Of a DNA stretch of 64,000 nt, positions 30,432 to 37,325 are shown piece after piece (position 1 is the first letter of the stretch; every line of letters starts with the position of its first letter). A program made the translations under genes and the position numbers. The DNA is from Anaeromyces robustus (lineage: Eukaryota; Neocallimastigomycota; Neocallimastigomycetes; Neocallimastigales; Neocallimastigaceae). The stretch lies in the NCBI GenBank assembly GCA_002104895.1, contig MCFG01000215.1, positions 5,001 through 69,000 of the forward strand. Direction: 5' to 3'. The notes under the pieces were generated by a model, which saw only the letters and a list, made by a program, of their open reading frames with translations, was not told where the DNA came from and made no database searches.

Positions 30432-31337
30432 ATGAATAGAAATTATAGATATAATCGTGATACAGGTGAGTTTGAATTAATAAGAAATAATTCAAGAAGA
30501 GAATATTTTTCAAGTAGTCAGCCTACATTGAGAAGAGATAATTCACCACCACCGAGATATTATCCAGGTAGTGCACCACCACCGTATAGTGATATTAGTA
30601 GTAGAGGTAGATTACCAAGTTATTCACCGGGTTCTAATCCAGATAGATTTTTCAGCTTTACACGATCAGTGAGAACCCCGATAACAATTAGTTCAGGTAG
30701 TAATCGGGCTCATAGTTTAGATTCGATATCAGTTAATTCAAGTCAGTTATCATTTAATTCAAGAGGGAGAAGATATTTGAGAAGAGTTTTCGGACTTAAT
30801 AGCAACAGTTCAGCGATTACTATTCCTAGTAATGTAAGTGTTAATACAGATGATATTGATAGAACATATACTAATGAAGATGAATTTTTAGAAAATATAA
30901 GAAGACGAAGAGTTATAGAATATAATTGGAGATTTGGGAATATTAAGAAGATTAAAGTGGACGGAGAGGATGTATTGTTTGATTTGTATAGATATAAAAA
31001 TAGAAATTCTATTACTGTGAATAAATTTGTGTTATATTTTGATAAAAAGAAGAATTCAATTGGGATAAAATATAATAAAAGAATACCGACAAACAGTTTT
31101 GTTAGAGCTTTAATGCATTATAATAACATAGAACCAGTATTTGAAAAACGTAGATATTTTGTTTTAGATGTTTTAAACGATCCACCTTTTAATTTTAGTG
31201 GATGGAATGTTAAGATCTATAATAATACTAATAATTTAGTAAATAATTTTGTGTATACTAGTAATGATTGTAATGATAAAAGAGATAAATATGTAATTAT
31301 ACCAGATATAAGAATACCAAGAAGATTTAGAGAATAG
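30432..31337 (+). CDS. Unknown virus-block protein with two PPxY motifs
   Basis: 301 residues, starting MNRNYRYNRDTGEFELIRNN; an upstream in-frame ATG at 30,393 is less likely because it lies right after the TATA box. The N-terminal ~110 residues are Ser/Pro/Arg-rich and disordered. They contain PPRY and PPPY within SPPPRYYPGSAPPPYSDISS, the PPxY motif bound by WW domains of Nedd4/Rsp5 ubiquitin ligases and used as a late domain by some viruses. The C-terminal ~180 residues are Arg/Lys/Asn-rich with alternating hydrophobic residues (a beta-like fold) and end IPRRFRE. No family is recognised. Its place after capsid and fibre-like genes suggests a structural or exit role, which is inference. 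Confidence 0.6.
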   Translation: MNRNYRYNRDTGEFELIRNNSRREYFSSSQPTLRRDNSPPPRYYPGSAPPPYSDISSRGRLPSYSPGSNPDRFFSFTRSVRTPITISSGSNRAHSLDSISVNSSQLSFNSRGRRYLRRVFGLNSNSSAITIPSNVSVNTDDIDRTYTNEDEFLENIRRRRVIEYNWRFGNIKKIKVDGEDVLFDLYRYKNRNSITVNKFVLYFDKKKNSIGIKYNKRIPTNSFVRALMHYNNIEPVFEKRRYFVLDVLNDPPFNFSGWNVKIYNNTNNLVNNFVYTSNDCNDKRDKYVIIPDIRIPRRFRE

Positions 31338-31530
31338 TAAAAATTAGTGTTTGATTAGAATTTATGTGTTTAAATTCGCTTGTCATGTTAATAAATCTAT
31401 TGCATGACAGCCTACTATAATAAACTAAAGTGTCAATCTTGAGATCCAATGTGATGTTGGATTGATAGTGAAGACAAATTATCATCAAATAACTGAGGGT
31501 GATACCCGGAGTCGAACTCATGACAAGTAG
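31338..31530 (-). other. tRNA-like sequence between block 1 and its foldback end
   Basis: The minus strand contains GAGTTCGACTCC (about 31,506-31,517), a B-box-like word, followed by ATCACCC and TCA like a tRNA 3' end. I cannot fold a full cloverleaf. Its far side is the 22-bp hairpin, so it may be a damaged tRNA or tRNA-derived repeat. The rest of the interval is unremarkable. Confidence 0.35.
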
Positions 31531-31578
31531 GTCAGAGTCCAACAACCTGACGACTACGTCAGGTTGTTGGACTCTGAC
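31531..31578. repeat. Perfect 22-bp hairpin with 4-base loop
   Basis: Arms 31,531-31,552 and 31,557-31,578 pair perfectly around ACTA. The stem is unusually GC-rich for the region. It sits exactly at the axis-side edge of the inverted duplication, so it is probably part of the foldback event rather than a terminator. Confidence 0.85.
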
Positions 31579-31724
31579 AATCTTTTATTATATTTTATCC
31601 CAATTGAATTCTTCTTTTTATCAAAATATAACACAAATTTATTCACAGTAATAGAATTTTCAATGTATTTAACTAATAGTAATACATTGTTACAATATTA
31701 ATTTACAGAAATTCTTAGAATTCT

Positions 31725-32407
31725 AAAAATCTCAAAAAAGATTTAAAATTTACTTAAGATCTTAAATAATTAAAAATATCCCATTTTATCTATAATAATT
31801 AATTATACAGAAAAGATTATAAAAATCCAAAGATAAAAATAATTAATATATAGATAAATGATTAAATAGTATACTAAGCAATTAAATAATTAAATAGTTA
31901 ACTAGTTAGATAATTAGAATAGTTATAAATCTAAATCTTAGATTATAAATTCTTATCATTAAATTTATTAATAGTTTATATAGTTTTATATTAGTTTTAT
32001 ATAGTTAGATTTTTATCAATATTATTTTATTCATATATTTTATTTAAAATTATACATGTATAAATATATTATCAATAGATTATAATAATTAAATGTATTA
32101 ATAATTATTAGATTTAGAAAAAGTATAAATAAGGATTGAAATTACAATTCCTTTTAATCTTTGTAAGATTATTAACTAACTTAGAATTAACGACTTAATA
32201 ATCTAATTATTGTTTAAACTTTTCTTAATTAATTATTAATAAAAAATATTATTATAAAACTTAATTATTTTAAAAAAGTGTTCTTTTAATTAATTAATTA
32301 ATTTATTGTGTTATAAAAATTTGCCTATTAATTATATATTTGTTTAATTAGTTATTTTGTTATTAATTAAACATCTTGACCTGACCATTATTAAACCAAA
32401 ACTACCC
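31725..32407 (-). mobile_element. LTR-like direct repeat, copy 2 (probable 3' LTR)
   Basis: Near-identical to 22,111-22,787. On the minus strand it directly follows a Ty3 integrase tail and the purine-rich GTTAAGTGTGGGTAG, as a 3' LTR follows its polypurine tract. It is therefore the likely 3' LTR of the Ty3 element that holds virus block 2. TATATAAAAC is present on that strand. Confidence 0.6.
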
Positions 32408-32426
32408 ACACTTAACAAGGGTCCAT

Positions 32427-32603
32427 TTATTTAACAGTGTTAAAATTAATTCCAATTACTCTGTAAAGACCTGTGAAGTAAGGTTCTAATTTCAGGCGTG
32501 TGAAATTTCTTATTTTAACTAAATCACCCTTTTTAATTTGGTTTTGTTTGTTATTTTTATATAATTCGTTTCTTTCTTTTTCCCATCTTTTTGCTTTAGA
32601 TTT
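32427..32603 (-). pseudogene. Ty3 integrase C-terminal tail fused to rep C (fossil)
   Basis: The last ~58 residues of the open frame read SKAKRWEKERNELYKNN, then KKGDLVKIRNFTRLKLEPYF and TGLYRVIGINFNTVK. This is the Lys-rich helix plus GD-x-V and LEP-x-F-x-G-x-Y pattern of the Ty3/gypsy integrase C-terminal domain, not Rep. The matching integrase core is at 36,737-37,325 on the same strand, so virus block 2 lies inside that gene. Confidence 0.75.
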
Positions 32604-33659
32604 ATATTTGTCAGTCACTGTTACAATTTTCTGGCCTCCAACAAAACCTTTAAACCAGCGGAAGTCTTCCCAGTCAGTGAATACTACATCCTGGTCATCA
32701 AATACATTTAATTCGGAACCATCTATGATGTTATTCATATCCCATATATTGGGAAAATAAGAAATTAGTAAAAAAATTGAAGTAAATAAAATTGTTTTAC
32801 CTGATTGACTTAATCCAGTTACCCAAATACCTTTGGGTCTTTCAGTTTTTTCAGAAATTTTCCATTGTTCGAAATAATTAATCCAGTCTTTAATTTCCTT
32901 TGGTATGTAATATTTTAAATCAAAATTGGGAATAATTCTAGGTCTATTTTCCAAAGGAAATTCATTTTTAATGAAATAATTATAGTTTATATAATTACTA
33001 AAATATTCGTGGAACCATTCTTCATTATTTCTTAATCTATCCCTAACAATATCTTGAGTAGGTCTTGGTTCTTCATGTACCCATTCATAGAATGGAATAA
33101 TGACTCTTTCACGGCGTCCATGGTTAGCCCTGGCTTGTTCAGGGTGGAGATCCAACCATTCCTTCCAATCCCAATTACTAATAGGTTCAGTATCTTCTTT
33201 TGTAACATACTTAATCATCTTTCTTGTACCTTTAATACCTGGACCAAAATCTGGGTCTGATTTAAAACGGATATTGGGATGGATAGAATGGGATTCGTTA
33301 GTAAACCTTTCATCAACAACATCGAAACAACGAACATCTTCAGTAGAGTATGGTTTATCAAACCAAAGATAAGCATGAATATGATCATGCTCTCCATTTT
33401 CATGACTTCTTTCCTTAGACACAATATACTTTGTTCTTCTTTGTAATCCGTTGATCATTTCACCAACCATTTCTTTTGTTAGGATTTCATAAGTATCCGG
33501 GAAAGTTAAAAGTAATTCTTTCTTATTGTTGATGTACCAGCACCTTTTCTTGGATTTTTTGATCTTCTTCTCAGGAGAACCATTATCCTTGGAAACGGTA
33601 GCACAGTCCTTGGCAACAGCAGTAGCAACTTCTAAACAAGTAGCAGTTCTTTTGGCCAT
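32427..33659 (-). CDS. CRESS-virus Rep (rep C) with a chimeric 3' end
   Basis: A 410-residue open frame. After a Lys-rich, NLS-like N-terminus (KKIKKSKK at 31-38) come HUH motif I LLLTFP (49-54), motif II HDHIHAYLWF (91-100; His93 and His95) and motif III with Tyr151 in KYVTKED. The SF3 helicase has Walker A GLSQSGKT (282-289), Walker B-like VVFTDW and GGQKIVTVTDKY, a phrase typical of geminivirus/circovirus-type Reps. From about residue 353 the frame continues as Ty3 integrase tail, so the viral gene was cut by the integration junction. It is divergent from rep A and diverges from capsid C in orientation, with an origin between them. It reads open end to end, but it is an integrated fossil whose product is a chimera. 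Confidence 0.85.
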   Translation of the reverse strand: MAKRTATCLEVATAVAKDCATVSKDNGSPEKKIKKSKKRCWYINNKKELLLTFPDTYEILTKEMVGEMINGLQRRTKYIVSKERSHENGEHDHIHAYLWFDKPYSTEDVRCFDVVDERFTNESHSIHPNIRFKSDPDFGPGIKGTRKMIKYVTKEDTEPISNWDWKEWLDLHPEQARANHGRRERVIIPFYEWVHEEPRPTQDIVRDRLRNNEEWFHEYFSNYINYNYFIKNEFPLENRPRIIPNFDLKYYIPKEIKDWINYFEQWKISEKTERPKGIWVTGLSQSGKTILFTSIFLLISYFPNIWDMNNIIDGSELNVFDDQDVVFTDWEDFRWFKGFVGGQKIVTVTDKYKSKAKRWEKERNELYKNNKQNQIKKGDLVKIRNFTRLKLEPYFTGLYRVIGINFNTVK

Positions 33660-33709
33660 GTTATTAAAAAGTTTTATTAAAAAAGTATTTAAAATTTAAA
33701 ATAAAAAAA

Positions 33710-33755
33710 GTTTAACTCTCTGTAATGTTAATTATTATATTACAGAGAGTTAAAC
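33710..33755 (+). promoter_or_regulatory. CRESS-type replication origin stem-loop C
   Basis: Perfect 17-bp arms (33,710-33,726 and 33,739-33,755) surround a 12-base loop. TTATATTAC (33,735-33,743) runs from loop into stem and resembles the nonanucleotide (TAATATTAC/TAGTATTAC). It lies 51 bases upstream of the divergent rep C start and before capsid C, the canonical location. If the inner four pairs open, the nonanucleotide is wholly in the loop. Confidence 0.8.
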
Positions 33756-33797
33756 ATTAAGCGAAGCTTACTGTTTAAATACTTTTTTACAAAACAC

Positions 33798-33806
33798 ACA
33801 CGTGAC
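33798..33806. promoter_or_regulatory. CACGTG box, block 2 origin region
   Basis: ACACGTGAC between origin C and capsid C carries the same CACGTG core as 27,438 and 35,949. Confidence 0.4.
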
Positions 33807-34058
33807 ACGAATGGCTTCAAAATTATTTTTTTAAATTAAATTATTCATATGTTTATTGGTTCAAATTCCAATTTTTTTTTCAATCACCGCTGTGGCGACC
33901 AATAGGATTTTTTGTGGCGTAACTATTTATAGTAACTATTTTTTCATTTTTTTTTTCTTCTTTATATTTTTTAATTTCCAAAATTTCGATAGTTTGGATT
34001 ATATTAATTATATATTACTTATTATTTTACCTTTTATTATTAATAAAAATAGAAAAAC

Positions 34059-34577
34059 ATGGCCAAAACTACCACTAAAACTACTACTACCAGATCCGGA
34101 AGAAAAAACAAATACAACGTTCAAAATACCCCATTCAATGGAAAATTAAATAATCAAATAACTTATGGTAATGGAATGGATGCACCACATTATCATCAAT
34201 ATTCTACTACTGTTGTACCAGCTGTTACTACTGAAGGTGTAAGAAAGGCCGGAAAATTTACAGTTAACGTTTCTCTTGTTAGTAATGTTGAGGGTATTTT
34301 GTATTGGGCTTTAATTTATGTTCCTAAAGGATATACCGCTAGAAATTTCTTTGCTGAAGCAGACACACACCCACCACTTTATGAACCTGCAAATAATGTT
34401 TTAGCTTCCGGTATGAACGATACCAATGCAGGACCTGTAAGAATTTATTCACCATTATTCAAGAATTTAAATTCAGGTGATTCTATTGTATTCCAAGTTG
34501 CAGCACAAGATGAAAATGGAATTGATGCTAACACTAAAATTTCAGGTTTAATAAGATACGCTATATGTTATAATTAA
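34059..34577 (+). CDS. Small capsid protein (capsid C)
   Basis: 172 residues starting MAKTTTKTTTTRSGRKNK, a basic Thr/Lys/Arg arm expected to bind DNA inside the shell. A beta-rich single jelly-roll-like body follows. Diagnostic phrases are YEPANNVLASGMNDT, GPVRIYSPLFKNLNSGDSI and a final GLIRYAICYN. This NVL-SG / R-SPL-NLNSGDSI / RYA pattern is one I associate with capsid proteins of many uncultured CRESS viruses, including those of protists. It is much smaller than, and unlike, the block 1 capsid. A longer in-frame upstream overlap from another frame at 33,856 is a shadow. The gene looks whole. Confidence 0.7.
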   Translation: MAKTTTKTTTTRSGRKNKYNVQNTPFNGKLNNQITYGNGMDAPHYHQYSTTVVPAVTTEGVRKAGKFTVNVSLVSNVEGILYWALIYVPKGYTARNFFAEADTHPPLYEPANNVLASGMNDTNAGPVRIYSPLFKNLNSGDSIVFQVAAQDENGIDANTKISGLIRYAICYN

Positions 34578-34640
34578 TTTAATTGATTAATATAAGATAA
34601 ATTATGTAAAATTATATGTGATATGTATGGTATGATTATT

Positions 34641-34684
34641 AATAAATAAATAAATAAAGTTTATTTTTCAAAAAAATATAAATA
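34641..34684 (+). promoter_or_regulatory. Poly(A) signal plus TATA module, first copy
   Basis: AATAAATAAAGTTTATTTTT followed by a TATA box (tataaata at 34,677-34,684). Nearly the same ~40 bases recur at 35,262-35,303. It ends one gene and starts the next, about 70 bases before the following ATG. Confidence 0.65.
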
Positions 34685-34752
34685 CCAGTGTTTTCTTCAT
34701 ATTTTTGTGTTTATTTTTTTTTATTTTTATTTTATTTAATTTTATTTTTAAA

Positions 34753-35217
34753 ATGTCTATTCAAGCGAGAACAGATGGTTATATTTATAAAAGTGGTACA
34801 GCGACATCAACAGAATCGCAAAAATTTCAAAAGTTATTTCATAATTATTTGTACTTGAATGATTTATCAACAATAACTATAGATATTAAAGAAGTTCAGG
34901 TTCTATTTTCAATGACAAAGAGTAATGTAATTGATTATAATCAACCATATGTTTGGAGTATTCAAGCAATGCCTCTTGCTCAATGGAATAACCTTACTGA
35001 AACTCCATTAAACCATAATTTCCAACCCAATATGAAAGATAGTAAAATATGTGCTGTTGGTTTAGGTAATATAAATGGAAATAAATTCCAATTAGATAAT
35101 TGTAAATTAATACTACCACCAGGAAATGTATTAGCATTTATTATTGAGCCAGAGGATAAAACTACGGGTGCAACCTATTATACTGAAATCAATGTTATTT
35201 ATGATAATTATTGGTAA
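34753..35217 (+). CDS. Small virus-block protein, possible jelly-roll paralogue 1
   Basis: 154 residues from MSIQARTDGYIYKSGTATST; the upstream in-frame Met at 34,705 lies too close to the TATA box. It is beta-rich with no membrane segment. The end reads CKLILPPGNVLAFIIEPEDK, then TYYTEINVIYDNYW. This parallels the capsid C ending (NLNSGDSIVFQV..RYAICYN): small residue-Gly before a strand, an acidic loop, then a final strand ending in Tyr. The matching promoter modules support origin by tandem duplication, but direct similarity is weak. Possibly a minor capsid or surface protein. No family is recognised. Confidence 0.55.
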   Translation: MSIQARTDGYIYKSGTATSTESQKFQKLFHNYLYLNDLSTITIDIKEVQVLFSMTKSNVIDYNQPYVWSIQAMPLAQWNNLTETPLNHNFQPNMKDSKICAVGLGNINGNKFQLDNCKLILPPGNVLAFIIEPEDKTTGATYYTEINVIYDNYW

Positions 35218-35261
35218 AATAAAATAAATAAAATGTATTAATGAAAATTTAATTAATTAAA

Positions 35262-35303
35262 TTTAAAAATAAATAAAGTTTATTTTTAAAAAAAATATAA
35301 ATA
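35262..35303 (+). promoter_or_regulatory. Poly(A) signal plus TATA module, second copy
   Basis: AAATAAATAAAGTTTATTTTT and a TATA box (tataaata at 35,296-35,303), nearly identical to the module at 34,641-34,684 and at the same distance (about 70 bases) from the next ATG. Confidence 0.65.
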
Positions 35304-35369
35304 TGTGTGAATTTTTATTTTATTTTATTATTTTTGTGTTTTTTCCTTTTTATTTATCGAAATTTTCAA

Positions 35370-35837
35370 ATGGTTAATTTAACAAATAGAACATTATTAA
35401 AAAGATATCATTACGAAATAATTTTACCTAACGATATCGAACCAAACAGTATTTATGCGGTTAGGGACTGGGTAATAGGGGTAAACAATATAGGTTTAAA
35501 AATTAAACTAAAAAATATCCAATTTAAGAGTATAAGAACAACCTCTACAACCCCACCTTATGATCCACCACTTCTTGTATATTTTAAAATTGTAAGAAGT
35601 GGCTATCATAATTCTCCTTTAGCATTTTTAATGTTAAACCAAACAATTGATACAATTCCGTATGCTTTTTTATATGATGGATTTGATTCTATTAGAAAAT
35701 ATACAATTAACAAAGAAATTGTATTAAATAACGGTGATGCATTATACATAGTACTCAAAAGTTTAGAAGATAATGTTTATATTCCTACTACAGATTCTTT
35801 TCACATTTTAGTAGAAGAAGAGATATCATACCTTTAA
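35370..35837 (+). CDS. Small virus-block protein, possible jelly-roll paralogue 2
   Basis: 155 residues from MVNLTNRTLLKRYHYEIILP; the earlier Met at 35,307 lies right after the TATA box and is unlikely. The protein is beta-rich. Near its end it reads NKEIVLNNGDALYIVLKSLE and then a strand closing with EEEISYL. This again gives the L-x-x-GD-x-L-x-hydrophobic pattern seen at the end of capsid C and of the preceding protein. No known domain or membrane segment is present. Position, promoter module and shape suggest the third of three related small proteins, perhaps structural. Confidence 0.55.
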   Translation: MVNLTNRTLLKRYHYEIILPNDIEPNSIYAVRDWVIGVNNIGLKIKLKNIQFKSIRTTSTTPPYDPPLLVYFKIVRSGYHNSPLAFLMLNQTIDTIPYAFLYDGFDSIRKYTINKEIVLNNGDALYIVLKSLEDNVYIPTTDSFHILVEEEISYL

Positions 35838-36253
35838 TTATTAAATAATTAATAATTAAATGAAGAAATATAACACAAAAAATCTTTGATTTTTAAAAAA
35901 TGTTTCATAAACATAAAAAATAAAAATTATCACCCAGTATCTAATTGATCACGTGACCAACATAGTGAGGGCATGCTTTTTTTTAGGAAACTCTTCTTCT
36001 TAGGCTTGGTTAGAGAGCATTTCTGACCATGGCCCTAAGGTATTTTAGTTGACGTAAAGAAAAAAAGTAGCGGAACGCAACTACTTTGATTATTATTATT
36101 CATACAACGTAATCACTTAATGTCAATTATATTGATCTACACTAAATATGTAAATAATTTTTATGTAATAAAAAGAAAAATAAACTTTATTTTTTAAGAA
36201 ATATTTTTTTAAATTTGTATTTTTATTTATATTATAAGTGTTTTACAGTATTT
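35838..36253. other. Intergenic region of block 2 with TCACGTGA and a small hairpin
   Basis: Between convergent genes. It holds TCACGTGA at 35,949-35,956, a less AT-rich patch at about 35,960-36,050 (GAGCATTTCTGACCATGGCC), and a hairpin with 7-bp arms AAAGTAG/CTACTTT at 36,064-36,070 and 36,081-36,087. A two-way AATAAA..TTTATT poly(A)-type signal lies near 36,180. No gene is seen. Confidence 0.5.
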
Positions 36254-36592
36254 TTATTTTTCTAAACATAAATAAATACAATTTGCGATTACATTATGTT
36301 TTTTTAGAGTGTTTTTAAACAATAATTCAAATTTCACTAAATCATTATTTAAACTATTTAAATATTCATTAATTTGATATATTTCTAATAATATATCTTC
36401 TAATACATATTCTTTTTCCTTATAATCTAAATATTTATTTAAAAAAATTTTATTATATATTTTATATAATTTATTTAATTTTTTCTTTGTCCTATATATT
36501 TCATTTTTCAAATCATGTAAACAGTTATCATAATGATGTAATTTACTATCTATAATCTCTAAACTATTTTTAAGTTTAGAGAGAACTCCCAT
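36254..36592 (-). CDS. Coiled-coil protein of virus block 2
   Basis: 112 residues from MGVLSKLKNSLEIIDSKLHH, Lys/Leu/Ile/Asn-rich with heptad-like spacing throughout and no Pro or Gly after the first residues, so a helical coiled coil is likely. It resembles in composition the coiled-coil extension of the rep A region in block 1 (about 26,900-27,340). I chose the internal Met because the frame upstream is low-scoring, while another frame there reads as an acidic Pro-rich tail (36,593-36,735). No family is recognised. Confidence 0.45.
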   Translation of the reverse strand: MGVLSKLKNSLEIIDSKLHHYDNCLHDLKNEIYRTKKKLNKLYKIYNKIFLNKYLDYKEKEYVLEDILLEIYQINEYLNSLNNDLVKFELLFKNTLKKHNVIANCIYLCLEK

Positions 36593-36735
36593 TATCGTGT
36601 ATTTGTTCTTCTTCTGAAGGTTGAGCTGGTGGAGTTGGAATAATCCAGTCAAATGGTTCAGGTAACTCAGGGACACTAAGCTCACTTCTTGGTTCTTCAC
36701 TATCAACAGTAGCGGTAGCAGAAACACCTTGTAAG
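36593..36735 (-). other. Acidic Pro-rich coding-like segment at the edge of block 2
   Basis: One minus-strand frame reads VDSEEPRSELSVPELPEPFD and PTPPAQPSEEEQIHDNG, which looks like a disordered acidic protein tail. It lies against the junction with Ty3 integrase and could be the end of a viral gene cut by linearisation. It overlaps the start of the longer open frame upstream of the coiled-coil protein. Confidence 0.4.
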
Positions 36736-36736
36736 T

Positions 36737-37325
36737 CTAAAGTTTCAGATTATGGAAAGCATCTAGGGTCCATTGGTAGTGGTCACAAAATTTTTCTAAT
36801 AATATTTCTTCGGATGTTTTATCATTTTTATTATTATACATTTGAGATATTGTGTATAATTCGAATGGTTGTTGATCAATACGTCCGTATAATAATTCAA
36901 AGCTTGAATATTTTGTGGCGTTATTTCTAGACTTCTTATTGTCCATAAAGCTAATGGTAAAACTAAGTCCCAATCTTGATTAGTTTCTCCTAACAATCTA
37001 ATTTCCTTGGAGATTTCCTTATTTCTGTTTTCAGTCAAACCATTAGACTCAGGATGATAAGTAGTAGAAAATTTAATGTATACGTCATACATGTCTAAAA
37101 AGATTTTTGTAATGTCAGTCACAAATTGAACGCCATTATCCACTGTAACACATTGTGGTGTATCATGACGAGCAAAGACTTTACTTAAAAAGTATATAAT
37201 ATCTTTAGCAGTAATAGTGGGTGTAGGTTCAGCTTCAACCCACTTAGTGAAGTAGTCAACGGCTACAATAATATATCGGTTAATTCTTTCCGTTATTGGT
37301 AATGGTCCGTTGATATTTTTAGTTA
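36737..37325 (-). pseudogene. Ty3/gypsy integrase core (fossil)
   Basis: The retroviral-type integrase fold is clear: GPLPITERINRYIIVAVDYF then TKWVEAEP, the second acidic site in VTVDNGVQFV, and YHPESNGLTENRNKEI with the third Glu region. It continues to a piece with ATKYSSFELLYGR and ends AFHNLKL at the edge of virus block 2. The missing tail lies at 32,427-32,603. The element is broken, with at least one break besides the virus insertion. The family is Ty3/gypsy, like the fragment at 12,468. Confidence 0.85.

Larger units (their letters stand above)
31004..31659. repeat. Inverted duplication at the right end of block 1
   Basis: About 79 bases of the PPxY gene (31,004-31,082) recur reverse-complemented, without visible change, at 31,581-31,659. 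The copy starts right after a 22-bp hairpin. This is a foldback junction, as made when a replication fork switches template. Absence of changes suggests it is recent relative to the other fossils. Confidence 0.85.
25122..31680. mobile_element. Integrated CRESS-DNA-virus-like block 1 (fossil)
   Basis: About 6.5 kb with a Rep gene, two origin-type stem-loops, a circovirus-like capsid gene, a GYDG-repeat protein and a PPxY protein. The right end is a foldback that repeats part of the last gene. Composition differs from host genes: the Rep uses many C-ending codons and overlapping frames are fewer. It is broken in about three places in total. The two origins, one on each side of rep and in opposite orientation, suggest that two circular components or two copies were joined. 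The age is probably modest, since origins and most motifs are still sharp. Confidence 0.75.
32604..36736. mobile_element. Integrated CRESS-DNA-virus-like block 2 (fossil)
   Basis: About 4.1 kb with rep C (-), an origin stem-loop, capsid C (+), two more small proteins (+) and a coiled-coil protein (-). Divergent rep and cap around the origin is the circovirus layout. Both ends abut pieces of one Ty3 integrase gene on the minus strand, so the unit inserted into a retroelement. The circle was probably opened near the 3' end of rep. Several genes look whole. The size is large for a CRESS genome but within the known range. Confidence 0.75.

Noticed and set aside
31327-31545. Minus-strand 72-residue frame across the tRNA-like region
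   Set aside because: It runs through the tRNA-like sequence and the end of the PPxY gene, with no coding character.
31531-31578. Hairpin as a fourth replication origin
   Set aside because: The 4-base loop has no nonanucleotide, and the structure fits the edge of the inverted duplication.
32500-33424. Several 60-90 residue frames overlapping rep C
   Set aside because: Shadows of the 410-residue Rep frame, which has all HUH and Walker motifs.
33856-34149. Frame starting upstream of capsid C in another phase
   Set aside because: Phe/Ile-rich leader sequence; the basic N-terminal arm and conserved capsid phrases are in the other frame.
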